A stretch of 64,000 bases of DNA. Source: CAYXVU01 sp964468725 (GTDB lineage Bacteria > Acidobacteriota > Blastocatellia > UBA7656). Of this stretch, positions 42,376-51,477 are shown piece after piece. The translations under genes and the position numbers were made by a program. Location of the stretch: NCBI GenBank assembly GCA_964468725.1, contig CAYXVU010000001.1, positions 21,633 to 85,632 on the forward strand. The letters run 5' to 3'. The notes beneath the pieces were generated by a model. It saw only the letters and a program-made list of their open reading frames with translations, searched no databases and was not told the origin of the DNA. Every line of letters starts with the position of its first letter. Positions within the stretch are counted from its first letter, which is position 1.

Positions 42376-44816
42376 TTATTGCAGCAGCAGAACGTCGCCG
42401 AACTCTTCGAGGGCGAGAGCACGATACTGCAATTCATCGCCGTCGAGGAAGACTTCGATGGCCGACGCTTCGCTAAATCGCCCGCTGATTAAGGCCTCCG
42501 ACAGCGGGTCTTCGATGTACTTCTGCAAAGCGCGGCGCAAGGGGCGCGCACCGTAGGTTCGGTCGGCGCAGGTCTTTTCGACAATCCAACGCTTCGCGCC
42601 TTCGGTCAATTGCACTTGCAACTTGCGCCGAATCAGGGTGCGATTGAGTTGCGAAATCAGGATGCCGACAATCTCGAACAGATCGCTATCGGTGAGCGGT
42701 TCAAAGACGATGATTTCATCGAGGCGATTGATGAATTCGGGGTTGAAGGTCTGTTTAACAGCTTGCATCACGCCTTCTTCGACGTTCGCCTGTTGGTCAC
42801 GCGTCGAAGCCTGAAACCCGAGATGCCCGCGCTTTTGAATGAAGCGCGCGCCGATGTTCGAGGTCATAATCAAAATGACGTTTTTAAAGTCTACGACGCT
42901 GCCGTGCGAGTCGGTCAGCAAGCCGTCTTCTAAGACTTGCAAGAGGATATTGAAGAGGTCGGGGTGCGCCTTTTCGATTTCATCAAGCAGCAGAACCGAG
43001 TACGGATTGCGTTTGATCTTCTCGGTCATCTGTCCGCCCTCTTCGTGGCCGACATAGCCGGGCGGGCTGCCGATGAGTTTCGAAACCGCGTGCTTCTCCA
43101 TGTACTCCGACATATCGAATCGAATCAAGGCGCGTTCGCTGCCAAATAGGAATTCTGCCAGCGANNNNNNNNNNCTTCGGTTTTGCCGACTCCGGTCGGG
43201 CCGAGAAAGAGGAAGGATCCGACCGGGCGATTGGGGTTTTTCAACCCCGCGCGCGACCGCCGAATGGCGCGCGAGAGCGCCGACAGCGCGCGGTCTTGAC
43301 TGATGATGCGCTTGTGCAGTTCGTGCTCGATGCGCAACAACTTTGCCGACTCTTCTTCTTTGATCGAAGTGATAGGGATGCCCGTCCAACGCGAGATGAC
43401 TTCTTCGATGTCTTCACGGGTGACGACGGGAACGGGCGCGTCACCAATGTTGTAGAGTGACTTCAGCGAAGTTAGACGATCTAATTCTTCCTGCTCGCGT
43501 TGACGGAAGAGGCGAGCTTTTTCGTAGTTGTGTTCCGCCGTAGCGCGATCAACGCCTGCGCTATAACGGCGCAACTTCTTTTCGCTCTCGATCACTTCAT
43601 AGGGCATTTTGGAATCGCGCAACTTCACGCGCGCCCCCGCTTCGTCAACGATGTCAATGGCTTTGTCGGGCAGGAAGCGATCCGAGATATAGCGTTGCGA
43701 TTGAAAGACGGCGGCTTCGACGGCCTCCGGGGTATAGCTGACTTGATGAAAAGATTCGTAGCGCTCTTTGACGCCTTCTAATACTTTGATGGCATCGGCT
43801 TCACTGGGAGGCTGCACTTTGACGACCTGGAAGCGGCGTTCGAGCGAGCGATCCTTTTCGATGGTTTTGCGAAACTCGGTCGGCGTGGTCGCGCCGATGC
43901 ATTGAATCTCGCCGCGCGAGAGCGCCGGTTTGAGGATATTGGCAGCGTCGAGCGAGCCTTCGGCAGAGCCTGCGCCGACGAGCGTATGCAATTCATCAAT
44001 GAAGACGATGTAATGTGGATGTTCCATTAACTCGCGCATGATGGCTTTGAGTCGCTCTTCGAACTGGCCGCGATACTTGGTTCCGGCGACGACCAACGAG
44101 AGGTCGAGCGCAAGGATGCGTTTGTCGCGCAAAAAGGCAGGGACATCGCCGTTGACGATCTTTTGCGCCAACCCTTCGACGATAGCGGTTTTGCCGACGC
44201 CCGGCTCGCCAATAAGCACCGGGTTATTCTTGGTTCGCCGACAGAGAATCTGCACTAGTCGCTCGATTTCCGATTCGCGACCGATGAGCGGATCGAGTTT
44301 GTCTGCGAGCGCGGCTTCGGTGATGTCGCGGCTGAATTCGGCCAGATGCGGCGCTTCTTTTTTCTGCGTGATGCTGCGGTCGCCTTGTTGCGAGCGGTTG
44401 ATGTCTTCGCGCATCTGATGCAGACGCAGTCCTCGTTCTTGCAGCAGCACGGCGGCGGTAGACTTCTCCTCGCGCAGGATGCCGAGCAACAGATGCTCGG
44501 TGCCGATATGGCGATGTTGAAAGCGTTCGCTTTCGTCGGCAGCAAATTGCAGCACGCGGCGGGCGCTCGGCGAGAGCGGCAGGTCAACCGCCGGATTGAC
44601 CTTCGGGCGATAGACGATGTTCTTTTCGATCTCTTTGCGAATCGAGTCAATGGCGGCTTGCGGGCTGCGAAAATGGCGCTGCGCCAGTTGCTTATCCTCG
44701 CGCAGCAGGCCGAGCAGGATGTGTTCGACTTCGATATGTTGCGCGCCACACTGGCTGGCCTCATAGCGCGCAAAGAAGATGACGCGACGTGCTTTCTCGG
44801 TGTACCGTTCAAACAT
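42376..44816 (-). CDS. clpC: ClpC/ClpA-type AAA+ protease subunit, broken by an assembly gap
   Basis: Hexameric unfoldase that feeds proteins to ClpP or acts as a chaperone. From the N-terminus: two Clp_N repeats ([38 protein letters not shown]), first AAA+ with GEPGVGKTA and FIDELHT, a middle segment with a short coiled coil (UVR-like), second AAA+ with GPTGVGKTE, and the D2-small domain to the C-terminus with [10 protein letters not shown]. The ten-N gap at 43165-43174 falls inside the second Walker A helix, right after GKTE, and shifts the frame by one base; the two halves (44816-43175 and 43164-42376) are otherwise intact, so this is a scaffold artefact and not a real frameshift. The ATG at 44816 has GGAAG upstream. 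About 813 residues is normal. Confidence 0.93.
43165..43174. other. Assembly gap (10 N) inside clpC
   Basis: The gap breaks codons after GKTE of the second Walker A motif. In related proteins about three residues separate that motif from the next helix, so the real gap is near nine to twelve bases. Confidence 0.95.
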
Positions 44817-44904
44817 AAATTGCTTCCATTAACGAGAAGGATTACGGACTCAGATTGCGAGAGAGCCAGCCGATGCCATAACTCAGCCCGCTCTCCTCAG
44901 CGCT

Positions 44905-45666
44905 TCATTGTAACCGGCCATCCTCAAGGCGGAGTACACGGTCACAGATTGCCGCCAAACGTTCGTTATGAGTAACGATGACGGATGTCAGTTGACGCGT
45001 GAGGGTAATCTCCTTGAGCAGTGTATGAATGCTTTCACTCGTTTTGCCATCGAGATCGCCAGTCGGCTCATCGGCCAGCAATACGCGTGGCTGATGGACG
45101 AGCGCTCGGGCTAAGGCGACGCGCGCTTGTTCTCCGCCTGACAATTCACCCGGACGATGTCCTGCACGCTCTCGTAATCCCACATCTGCAAGAGCCGATT
45201 CGGCGCGCGCCTTTGCATCCCGGTGAGCGGCACGACCGATGAGCATCGGCATCATCGTATTTTCAAGGGCAGTGAATTCAGGCAGCAGGTGATGAAACTG
45301 GAAAATGAACCCAATCTCCCGGTTTCGAAACCGCGCCAAGTCTATCTCAGCCAGTTTGAAGATGTCAAATTCGCCGACTTTGACCGTGCCCGCCGTTGGC
45401 CGATCTAATCCTCCTAAGATGTGTAATAGGGTCGATTTTCCAGCCCCCGACGGGCCGACGATGGCAATCATCTCGCCGCTCTTAATGGTCAGGTTCAACG
45501 CTTCGAATACGCGCACGCGGTTTTTGTTCGCGCCATACACTTTGGTCAATCCTCCGGCCTGAATCAAGGATGACGGATAAACAGCGAAGGGGAGCCGGGA
45601 ATCGGACTGCGCCGTTTGGGGCAGGCGGCTGACTCCGGACTCTCGAATGCTGATCTTTTCACTCAT
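44905..45666 (-). CDS. lolD: Lipoprotein-releasing ABC transporter ATP-binding protein
   Basis: The ATPase of the Lol system, which extracts outer-membrane lipoproteins from the inner membrane. The 253-residue protein has Walker A GPSGAGKST, the MacB/LolD-type LSGGEQARVALARAL signature, Walker B VLLADEPTGDLD and H-loop VTHNERLA. The first 35 residues are extra compared with usual LolD and may be non-coding. It overlaps lolC by eight bases (start codon of lolD near the end of lolC), so the pair is translationally coupled. Distant MacB-like transporters look similar; the adjacent four-helix permease without a large insertion supports Lol. Confidence 0.92.
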   Translation of the reverse strand: MSEKISIRESGVSRLPQTAQSDSRLPFAVYPSSLIQAGGLTKVYGANKNRVRVFEALNLTIKSGEMIAIVGPSGAGKSTLLHILGGLDRPTAGTVKVGEFDIFKLAEIDLARFRNREIGFIFQFHHLLPEFTALENTMMPMLIGRAAHRDAKARAESALADVGLRERAGHRPGELSGGEQARVALARALVHQPRVLLADEPTGDLDGKTSESIHTLLKEITLTRQLTSVIVTHNERLAAICDRVLRLEDGRLQ

Positions 45667-46906
45667 AGCGCAAACCTTCGACCGGGTCGAAACGCGACGC
45701 CGTCCACGCCGGATAGAGGGTAGACAAAAAACTGATTGCTATCGTCACCGTAACGACCGTCAGTATATCAAGCGGAACCAAATGAAAAGGCAAGTAATCG
45801 AGCGCATACGCGCCCGACGGCAGTTTGATCAGTTTGCGAGCGTCGGCGATGCGGCAGAAACCGACGCCGACCGCCACGCCGATCAACATGCCGACGACGC
45901 CAATCATTAAGCCTTGCAGCATAAAAACGTACATCACGCTGCGATTGGTTGCGCCCATAGATTTGAGCACTGCAATGTCGCGTTGTTTCTCCATCACGAT
46001 CATCACCAGCACGGTGATGATATTGAGCGCGGCAATGATGATAACAATCAGCAAGGCGATTCCTGACAGCAGCTTTTCGTAACTGAGCGCCGTATAGATC
46101 GGCGCGTTGATTTCCTGCCAGTTTTGGACGGTGAAGTTTTCGCCCGCCGCCTGTAAAACCTCTTGCCCGATGGCGACGACTTCATCCACATCGTCCACCT
46201 TGATTTGGATGAGGTCGGCGGCATCCTCCGACCCAGCAAGCCTGCGCGCCGCTTCGAGCGAGATATAAGCCCAAGTCCCATCGTAATCGCTCAGTCCCGA
46301 TTGAAAGATACCAGCGATGCGAAAGTCCCGATAGCGCGGTTGCATGCCGAGCGGCGAGAGGTGGCCTTGCGGCGAGATGATCGTCACAATATCGCCCATC
46401 CGCATGCCAAGTTTGTCGGCCAGCTCTTTGCCGACGATGATGCGGTCAATCTGTGCGCCGCTTTCGGGTTCGATTTCGGATTCGGCCAGCGACATCGGGT
46501 CGCCCTCTTTGGTGAATTGAAAGACTTCGCTATGCTCGCGGGCGGCGTTGAGATCAACGCCTTTGAGAATAGCGCCGTCCGTATCTTTTGCCCCTTGAAT
46601 CAAGACGCGCCGATAGAGGGTCGCCGATGCATCGCGGATATGAGGCAACCGTTTCACCCGTTCGGTTAGCTCGCGATAATCTTCGATGGGCGAGCCGTCC
46701 TTGCGAAGCAGGTTCAGGTGCGCCGTGCCGGAAAGAATCTTCGATTGAAACTCTTGGCGAAACCCGGTCATCATCGCCAGCACGACGATGAGTGCTGCGA
46801 CCCCTGCGGCGACGGCGACGATGGCAATGATCGTAATGACCGAAACCATCACTTGTTTGCGCTTGGCCCTCAGATACCGCAAAGCGATGAAGAGTTCGTA
46901 TGGCAT
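45659..46906 (-). CDS. Lipoprotein-releasing ABC transporter permease LolC/E type
   Basis: A 415-residue FtsX-like permease with four membrane helices: one near the N-terminus (VITIIAIVAVAAGVAALIVVLAMMTGF) and three at the C-terminus (LLIVIIIAALNIITVLVMIVM, LQGLMIGVVGMLIGVAVGVGF, LDILTVVTVTIAISFLSTLYPAW). The periplasmic MacB_PCD domain lies between. The opening MPYELFIALRYLRAKRKQVMVSVITIIAI is typical of LolC/LolE, and the closing ASRFDPVEGLRYE of both. With only one permease gene beside lolD, the exporter may be a homodimer (LolF-like) as in bacteria lacking separate LolC and LolE. The ATG at 46906 is preferred to the TTG at 46912. A heptad pair lies just upstream. Confidence 0.93.
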   Translation of the reverse strand: MPYELFIALRYLRAKRKQVMVSVITIIAIVAVAAGVAALIVVLAMMTGFRQEFQSKILSGTAHLNLLRKDGSPIEDYRELTERVKRLPHIRDASATLYRRVLIQGAKDTDGAILKGVDLNAAREHSEVFQFTKEGDPMSLAESEIEPESGAQIDRIIVGKELADKLGMRMGDIVTIISPQGHLSPLGMQPRYRDFRIAGIFQSGLSDYDGTWAYISLEAARRLAGSEDAADLIQIKVDDVDEVVAIGQEVLQAAGENFTVQNWQEINAPIYTALSYEKLLSGIALLIVIIIAALNIITVLVMIVMEKQRDIAVLKSMGATNRSVMYVFMLQGLMIGVVGMLIGVAVGVGFCRIADARKLIKLPSGAYALDYLPFHLVPLDILTVVTVTIAISFLSTLYPAWTASRFDPVEGLRYE

Positions 46907-46936
46907 AAGCAAGTATTCGCTATCGGTTGCTTGTCA

Positions 46937-46950
46937 GGCAACTGGCAACT
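46937..46950. repeat. Two-unit heptad array upstream of lolC
   Basis: GGCAACT occurs twice in a row; the same unit pattern as the array at 60799. Confidence 0.4.
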
Positions 46951-47080
46951 CGCCTTTGGTTATAGCCAATGCGCGGCGGAGCGCGCAAGTTGCGAGGCCG
47001 CACCGTTGCGCGCTAAGATGGCGGCATCGCCATCAATCTGATTTACCGTGTGCGAGTAGCGAAAGAAAGGAGTAGGCGTT

Positions 47081-48103
47081 ATGAAGCACCTGCGCATCTC
47101 GTTTCACTTTCGAGGGCTGGCCTTCCTACTGGTTTTCATGTTGACCGCTTCATCGGCAGCATTAGCGACGGATGATGGCCAAAAGAAGAAAACCAAGCCA
47201 ATCAAAGACAAAGACAACCCGCTGATGATCGGCAAACGCGACATCAATAAGGGGAGTCTGAACTTCTATTCGGTCGAAAAAGAGGCGAGCATCGGTCGGC
47301 AGCTTGCTGCCGAATTGGAACAGAAGGCCAAACTCGTCACCGACCCCGCCGTGACCGAATACATCAACCGCATCGGCCAGAACATCGTCTTGCGCTCGGA
47401 TGCGAGGATTCCTTTCACCATCAAAGTGATTGACTCGCCGGACATCAACGCGTTCGCTCTGCCGGGCGGGTTTCTCTACGTCAACACCGGACTGATTCTG
47501 GCTGCCGACAGCGAAGCCGAATTGGCCGGAGTGATGGCGCACGAAATTGCTCACGTCAATGCCCGTCACGGCGTCGAACAAGCTACGAAGGGAACATTGT
47601 TTCAGTATCTTTCGATTCCTTTGCTCTTCGTTGGCGGCGTGCCCGGTTTGATTATGCAAAACGCTGCGAACATTTTAATTCCCATGGGCTACTTGAAATT
47701 CAGTCGCGGCGCGGAAGAGGAGGCGGATCGTCTAGGGCTTCAATATCTATGGGCGAGCGGTTACGACCCTCACCATATGCTGACCTTCTTCGAAAAGTTG
47801 CAAGCCGGAGAGAAGAAGAAACCGGGCACGCTCACGAAACTCTTCAGTACGCACCCAACGACGGGCAAACGGGTCGAGAAATCGCGCACCTTGTTGGCGA
47901 CCTTTCCTGAACGCGACGAGTATCTGGTTTCGACTTCGGAATTCGAGACGATCAAAAGCAAGGTGTTGGCCATCACCCATCAGCAATCGGCAGCGGCGGA
48001 CGACGGCGCTCCGACCCTCAAACGCAAGCCCGCTGATACCGGCGACGACAATGCGAAGCCAGACAAACCGACCCTCAAACGCAAACCAAGTAGTGACCAA
48101 TGA
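47081..48103 (+). CDS. M48-family zinc metalloprotease
   Basis: A 340-residue exported protease related to BepA/LoiP (periplasmic quality control of outer-membrane proteins). The zinc motif HEIAH is at 154-158, and the third ligand region is SRGAEEEADRLGLQYLWASGYDP. A signal peptide (FRGLAFLLVFMLTASSAALA) precedes a short charged stretch. A short helical hydrophobic segment follows the HExxH (YLSIPLLFVGGVPGLIMQNAANILIPMGYL), as in BepA-type enzymes. The C-terminal 40 residues are disordered and contain PTLKRKP twice. A ribosome site (AAAGGAG) fits the ATG at 47081. Divergent from lolC; a strong terminator follows. Confidence 0.93.
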   Translation: MKHLRISFHFRGLAFLLVFMLTASSAALATDDGQKKKTKPIKDKDNPLMIGKRDINKGSLNFYSVEKEASIGRQLAAELEQKAKLVTDPAVTEYINRIGQNIVLRSDARIPFTIKVIDSPDINAFALPGGFLYVNTGLILAADSEAELAGVMAHEIAHVNARHGVEQATKGTLFQYLSIPLLFVGGVPGLIMQNAANILIPMGYLKFSRGAEEEADRLGLQYLWASGYDPHHMLTFFEKLQAGEKKKPGTLTKLFSTHPTTGKRVEKSRTLLATFPERDEYLVSTSEFETIKSKVLAITHQQSAAADDGAPTLKRKPADTGDDNAKPDKPTLKRKPSSDQ

Positions 48104-48123
48104 GCGATTGCTGGATGCTGGTG

Positions 48124-48162
48124 AAAAAGCGCGCGTGAGGCCACACCTCATTCGCGCTTTTT
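48124..48162. terminator. Bidirectional terminator
   Basis: AAAAAGCGCG (48124-48133) pairs with CGCGCTTTTT (48153-48162), extended by a five-base inner stem. It serves the convergent M48 protease and alpha/beta-hydrolase genes. Confidence 0.85.
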
Positions 48163-48166
48163 CGGT

Positions 48167-49078
48167 TTATGCGGGTGGTGCGCAGAGGGCAATGAAGCTT
48201 CGCAAGGCTTCGAGATAAGCGTTGCCGCCGACCATGTACGTTTCGTTGTGACCGGCATTCTTGACTTCGTAGAACTGTTTCGGCTCGGCGGCGACTTCAA
48301 AGAGTTTGCGGCCTAACGCAAACGGCACGACTTCATCAGCGGGGCTGTGAATGATGAGCTTGGCGCACCGCACGCTCTGGATTTTGCTCCGCGAGTCCAT
48401 ACGCGTGCGAATGATGGCGCTCGGAATGAAGGGCAGCACAGCCCTTGCCATGTCGGCGGCAGAGGTGAAGCTCGATTGCACGATCAAGCCTGCCGCTTCG
48501 ACCTTCGTGGCCAGATCAATCGCCGGAACGCCGCCCAGCGATTTGCCAAAGATGATGAGTTGGCGTGCGCTGAAGCCGCGCTCCGTCGTCAGATACTCCC
48601 ACGCTGCTTGTGCATCTCGATATAGCCCCTCTTCCGAAGGTGTGCCCTCACTGCGACCATAACCGCGATAATCCATAATGAAGATGCGCACCGGAATCTT
48701 GATGAGCGCGCGCAGCATATCGTAGCGATACGAGAGGTTGCCCGCGTTGCCGTGAAACCACAACAGCGTCATGCGCGTCGGCACATCGGCCACTGCGCCG
48801 CCGGTCTTCTGTTGCGGCGTGCAGAGCCAGCCGTGCAACTTCACACTGTCAGTCGTCGTGAAAAAGCAGTCTTCGATGCGCGGCGCGATCTGGCCTTCAG
48901 CAGGTTGGAAACGGCTCACCTCCCAATCGCCATCAGGGTAGGGAGTCGGATAGAAGATAAAACGTTCTTCGAAAATCATGACAAATAGAACCAAGCCGAC
49001 ATAGGCAAACAACACGATGCGCGCCAGCCGCCAGATGAAATGGCTACTCTTCCAGAACCGGAGAAGAAGTTGCCCCAT
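48167..49078 (-). CDS. Membrane-anchored alpha/beta hydrolase (ABHD13/BEM46-like)
   Basis: A 303-residue protein with one N-terminal membrane helix ([19 protein letters not shown]) and a hydrolase domain that opens with [10 protein letters not shown], a signature of the BEM46/ABHD13 group. Catalytic features are [14 protein letters not shown] (oxyanion), the elbow GKSLGGVP, aspartate in SPADEVVP and histidine in NAGHNETY. Function is unknown; bacterial members are thought to be esterases or acyl-protein thioesterases. It is divergent from the heptose-phosphate adenylyltransferase gene. Confidence 0.9.
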   Translation of the reverse strand: MGQLLLRFWKSSHFIWRLARIVLFAYVGLVLFVMIFEERFIFYPTPYPDGDWEVSRFQPAEGQIAPRIEDCFFTTTDSVKLHGWLCTPQQKTGGAVADVPTRMTLLWFHGNAGNLSYRYDMLRALIKIPVRIFIMDYRGYGRSEGTPSEEGLYRDAQAAWEYLTTERGFSARQLIIFGKSLGGVPAIDLATKVEAAGLIVQSSFTSAADMARAVLPFIPSAIIRTRMDSRSKIQSVRCAKLIIHSPADEVVPFALGRKLFEVAAEPKQFYEVKNAGHNETYMVGGNAYLEALRSFIALCAPPA

Positions 49079-49162
49079 GCTGTTCTGAATCTCACTTCAT
49101 TGCAGATGAAGGGGGCGAATTGTCTACAGCGATTTGCGAAGTCCTATGTTATAACACGTGGC

Positions 49163-49642
49163 GTGAGGGAAAAGATTCGAACTTTTTCTGCGCTGCTTGA
49201 AGACCGAGAGCAACTGCGGCGTGCGGGCAAACGGCTGGTCTTTACCAACGGCTGTTTCGACCTGCTGCATCCCGGCCATGTCCGCTATTTGCAGGAGGCT
49301 CGCGCGCTCGGCGAGGCGTTGGTGGTCGCGCTCAACAGTGACCGCTCGGTGCGCGTCCTCAAAGGAGAAACGCGACCCATCCTCAATCAAGACGAACGCG
49401 CTGAAGTGATGGCCGCGCTTGCTGCCGTTGATTACGTGGTGATCTTTGACGATGAGACGCCGCAAGCCCTCATCGCCGCCCTCTTGCCCGATGTCTTAGT
49501 GAAAGGCGGCGATTGGCCGATTGAGCAGATCGTCGGGCGCGCGGAGGTCGAAGCAGCCGGGGGCCTCGTCCTCTCGCTGCAATTCACCGAAGGCGCTTCG
49601 ACGACCGACATCATCGAGCGAATTCTACAATCGGCTCGTTGA
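49163..49642 (+). CDS. rfaE2: D-glycero-beta-D-manno-heptose 1-phosphate adenylyltransferase
   Basis: Makes ADP-heptose from heptose 1-phosphate and ATP for the inner core of lipopolysaccharide. It is a free-standing C-terminal half of HldE (about 159 residues); the kinase half is a separate gene in such organisms and is not seen here. Nucleotidyltransferase motifs are [17 protein letters not shown] (contains the HxGH-type HPGH), [18 protein letters not shown] and the closing [15 protein letters not shown] take the GTG at 49163 because it gives a family-like N-terminus ([31 protein letters not shown]) and leaves room for a promoter between the divergent genes; ATGs at 49106 and 49040 are in frame. 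Confidence 0.88.
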   Translation: MREKIRTFSALLEDREQLRRAGKRLVFTNGCFDLLHPGHVRYLQEARALGEALVVALNSDRSVRVLKGETRPILNQDERAEVMAALAAVDYVVIFDDETPQALIAALLPDVLVKGGDWPIEQIVGRAEVEAAGGLVLSLQFTEGASTTDIIERILQSAR

Positions 49643-50052
49643 TGAGGGCTGCCAACTGCAATGCGCGACCCTTTCCCGCTCCCCTACTCAGTTGAGGGGT
49701 CACAAAGATGCGGCGATTCGAATCGGGTGCTCCTGCCAGTCGGGGCGAGAAAAGACAGAACCCAAAGCCCGTAAACGAATGGCTGTTGCTGTAACGCTCT
49801 GTTTAATTTCCAGAGTCAGAAGGAGTTTGTGGGCAAGGCGGATACACGCGGCTGTGACGTTACCAGTCGCCCCTTTTCTCTCCTATCGTGATCTCTTTCA
49901 ACCTGTGTGACTGAAAACGGATTGGCTGCCGAAGTCGGAGAGAGCCAGAACAGTGCTGCACAGGTTCGTCACCATCGCAAAGACCATCAGGTGGCCTTCG
50001 CCGGGTTAAATTTTTTCATGAGGTAATCAAGCGGCTGGGTACGAGAGTGAAG
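49643..50052. other. Intergenic region with no gene seen
   Basis: About 410 bases between the adenylyltransferase gene and the tRNA. Only a weak 5-bp hairpin (CCCCT/AGGGG near 49682-49700) was noticed. Confidence 0.5.
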
Positions 50053-50126
50053 TAGCGGGGGCCGGGATTGAACCGGCGACCTTGGGGTTATGAATCCCAC
50101 GCTCTAACCATCTGAGCTACCCCGCC
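50053..50126 (-). tRNA. tRNA-Met (CAU anticodon), elongator type
   Basis: On the minus strand a full 74-base cloverleaf starts with GGCGGGGTAGCTCAG and has D-arm, anticodon loop TTCATAA, variable loop AGGTC and T-arm GCCGGTTCAATCCCGGC, with an acceptor end of CCCCGCT and discriminator A. CCA is not encoded. It is not an initiator tRNA: it starts with a G-U pair rather than a mismatched C-A. A CAU anticodon could also be lysidine-modified isoleucine tRNA; the stem body favours methionine. Confidence 0.9.
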
Positions 50127-50265
50127 ACGCGGCGTTAGTATAGCCAAGCCCGTAAGCGATTCGCAAATTCTAAACAGAACTCTTTCGCTGTCGCTTGACC
50201 GCACCCGCCCCCTTGCTTCTTAATACAGAACAAGCCCTGATTTTTAGCAGAAGAGGATGTGCAGT

Positions 50266-51321
50266 ATGCTTCGATTATCAACCCCACAACGCTTTCGAGG
50301 GCTGACCCTAGTGTTGTTAGCTCTGCTGATCGTTTCCGCCTCCGCGCAATCCCAATTGCCTGCGCAAGACCCGAAGCCCAGAGACGACGATCCGCCGCTG
50401 AAATTGGAAGCGACTCTCGTACAAGTTCCGGTCACCGTGACCAACCGACGCGGCGTCTATGTTACCGACCTGACGGCGAAAGATTTCGTCGTCTATGAAG
50501 ACGGCGTGCGCCAAAATATCGAATTCTTCAAAACCTTTGAAGAGCCGTTCAGCGTCGCCTTGCTGGTTGACTCCAGCGGCTCGACGGCTACTCAGTTGGA
50601 GCAAATCCGCGATGCGGTCAATGCCTTTCTTGACACCCTCAGAGAACGCGACCGCGCCTTGCTCATCGAGTTCAACGATAGCGTTCGCACGCTCTGCGAA
50701 TTGACGAATGATAAAGAGGTGCTGCGCCGCGCCGTCGCGGAGATCAAAAGCGGCGAATTTACCCAGGTGTACGAAGCGGTCTACACGGCAGTGTGGGAGA
50801 AGTTTGATGGCGTTGACGGGCGCAAAGCCGCCATCGTCTTTTCCGATGGGATTGATACGGCGAGCAGCGAAATCAAAGAAGAAGACACCCTCGATGCCAT
50901 CGTCGAAATGGAAGACGTGCTCATCTATCCCATTCGCTACAGCACGCGGCGCGATGTGCTTCGCAAGTCGGCCATCAAACAAGCGCAAGCGCGCAATGCC
51001 AGCCTTACGCAAGCGATGGCGAATCCCGAAAGCTTTCTTACTACAGACGACTTGCACCATCTCGACCGGCTCTATCGGCGAGCCGATTCTTACTTGAACC
51101 AGTTGGCCGAGCTGTCGGGCGGAGTGGTCGAATATGCCGAAAGCCTTGATGATTTGAAGGGTGCCTTCGAGCGCATCGCCAACGAACTGCGCCAACAATA
51201 CCTGCTGGCTTACTACCCGCTGAATGATGATAAGAAACGCGTCAAGCGACGCATCAATGTTGAAGTCCCGCGCGGCGGTTTTCGCGTGCGCGCCCGACCT
51301 GCCTACACCATCTCGCAGTGA
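50266..51321 (+). CDS. VWFA-related secreted protein (acidobacterial TIGR03436 type)
   Basis: A 351-residue protein with signal peptide (ending near VSASAQSQ) and a von Willebrand factor A domain. The leading strand block (LVQVPVTVTNRRGVYVTDLTAKDFVVYEDGVRQNIEFF) is the signature of the VWFA-related family that is expanded in Acidobacteriota. The metal-site motif DSSGS (in ALLVDSSGSTATQLE) is complete, and a second motif aspartate follows in VFSDGIDTASSE. The C-terminus (LAYYPLNDDKKRVKRRINVEVPRGGFRVRARPAY) is standard. Role is unknown, probably surface adhesion or protein binding. The ATG at 50266 has AGAGG 9 bases upstream. Confidence 0.92.
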   Translation: MLRLSTPQRFRGLTLVLLALLIVSASAQSQLPAQDPKPRDDDPPLKLEATLVQVPVTVTNRRGVYVTDLTAKDFVVYEDGVRQNIEFFKTFEEPFSVALLVDSSGSTATQLEQIRDAVNAFLDTLRERDRALLIEFNDSVRTLCELTNDKEVLRRAVAEIKSGEFTQVYEAVYTAVWEKFDGVDGRKAAIVFSDGIDTASSEIKEEDTLDAIVEMEDVLIYPIRYSTRRDVLRKSAIKQAQARNASLTQAMANPESFLTTDDLHHLDRLYRRADSYLNQLAELSGGVVEYAESLDDLKGAFERIANELRQQYLLAYYPLNDDKKRVKRRINVEVPRGGFRVRARPAYTISQ

Positions 51322-51377
51322 AGAGAGAGAGCCGATCTGCCCATCTCCAATCGGGAGGCATCGCAACCGAAGAGAGA

Positions 51378-51477
51378 NNNNNNNNNNNNNNNNNNNNNNN
51401 NNNNNNNNNNNNNNNNNNNNNNNNNNNNNNNNNNNNNNNNNNNNNNNNNNNNNNNNNNNNNNNNNNNNNNNNNNNNN
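51378..51477. other. Assembly gap (100 N)
   Basis: A 100-base run of N, a usual default for a gap of unknown size. It begins 56 bases after the VWFA stop and removes the C-terminus of the 5'-nucleotidase gene. Confidence 0.95.

Noticed and set aside
51322..51377. A coding segment between the VWFA stop and the 100-base gap
   Set aside because: Only 56 bases are visible and any frame through the N run is artificial.
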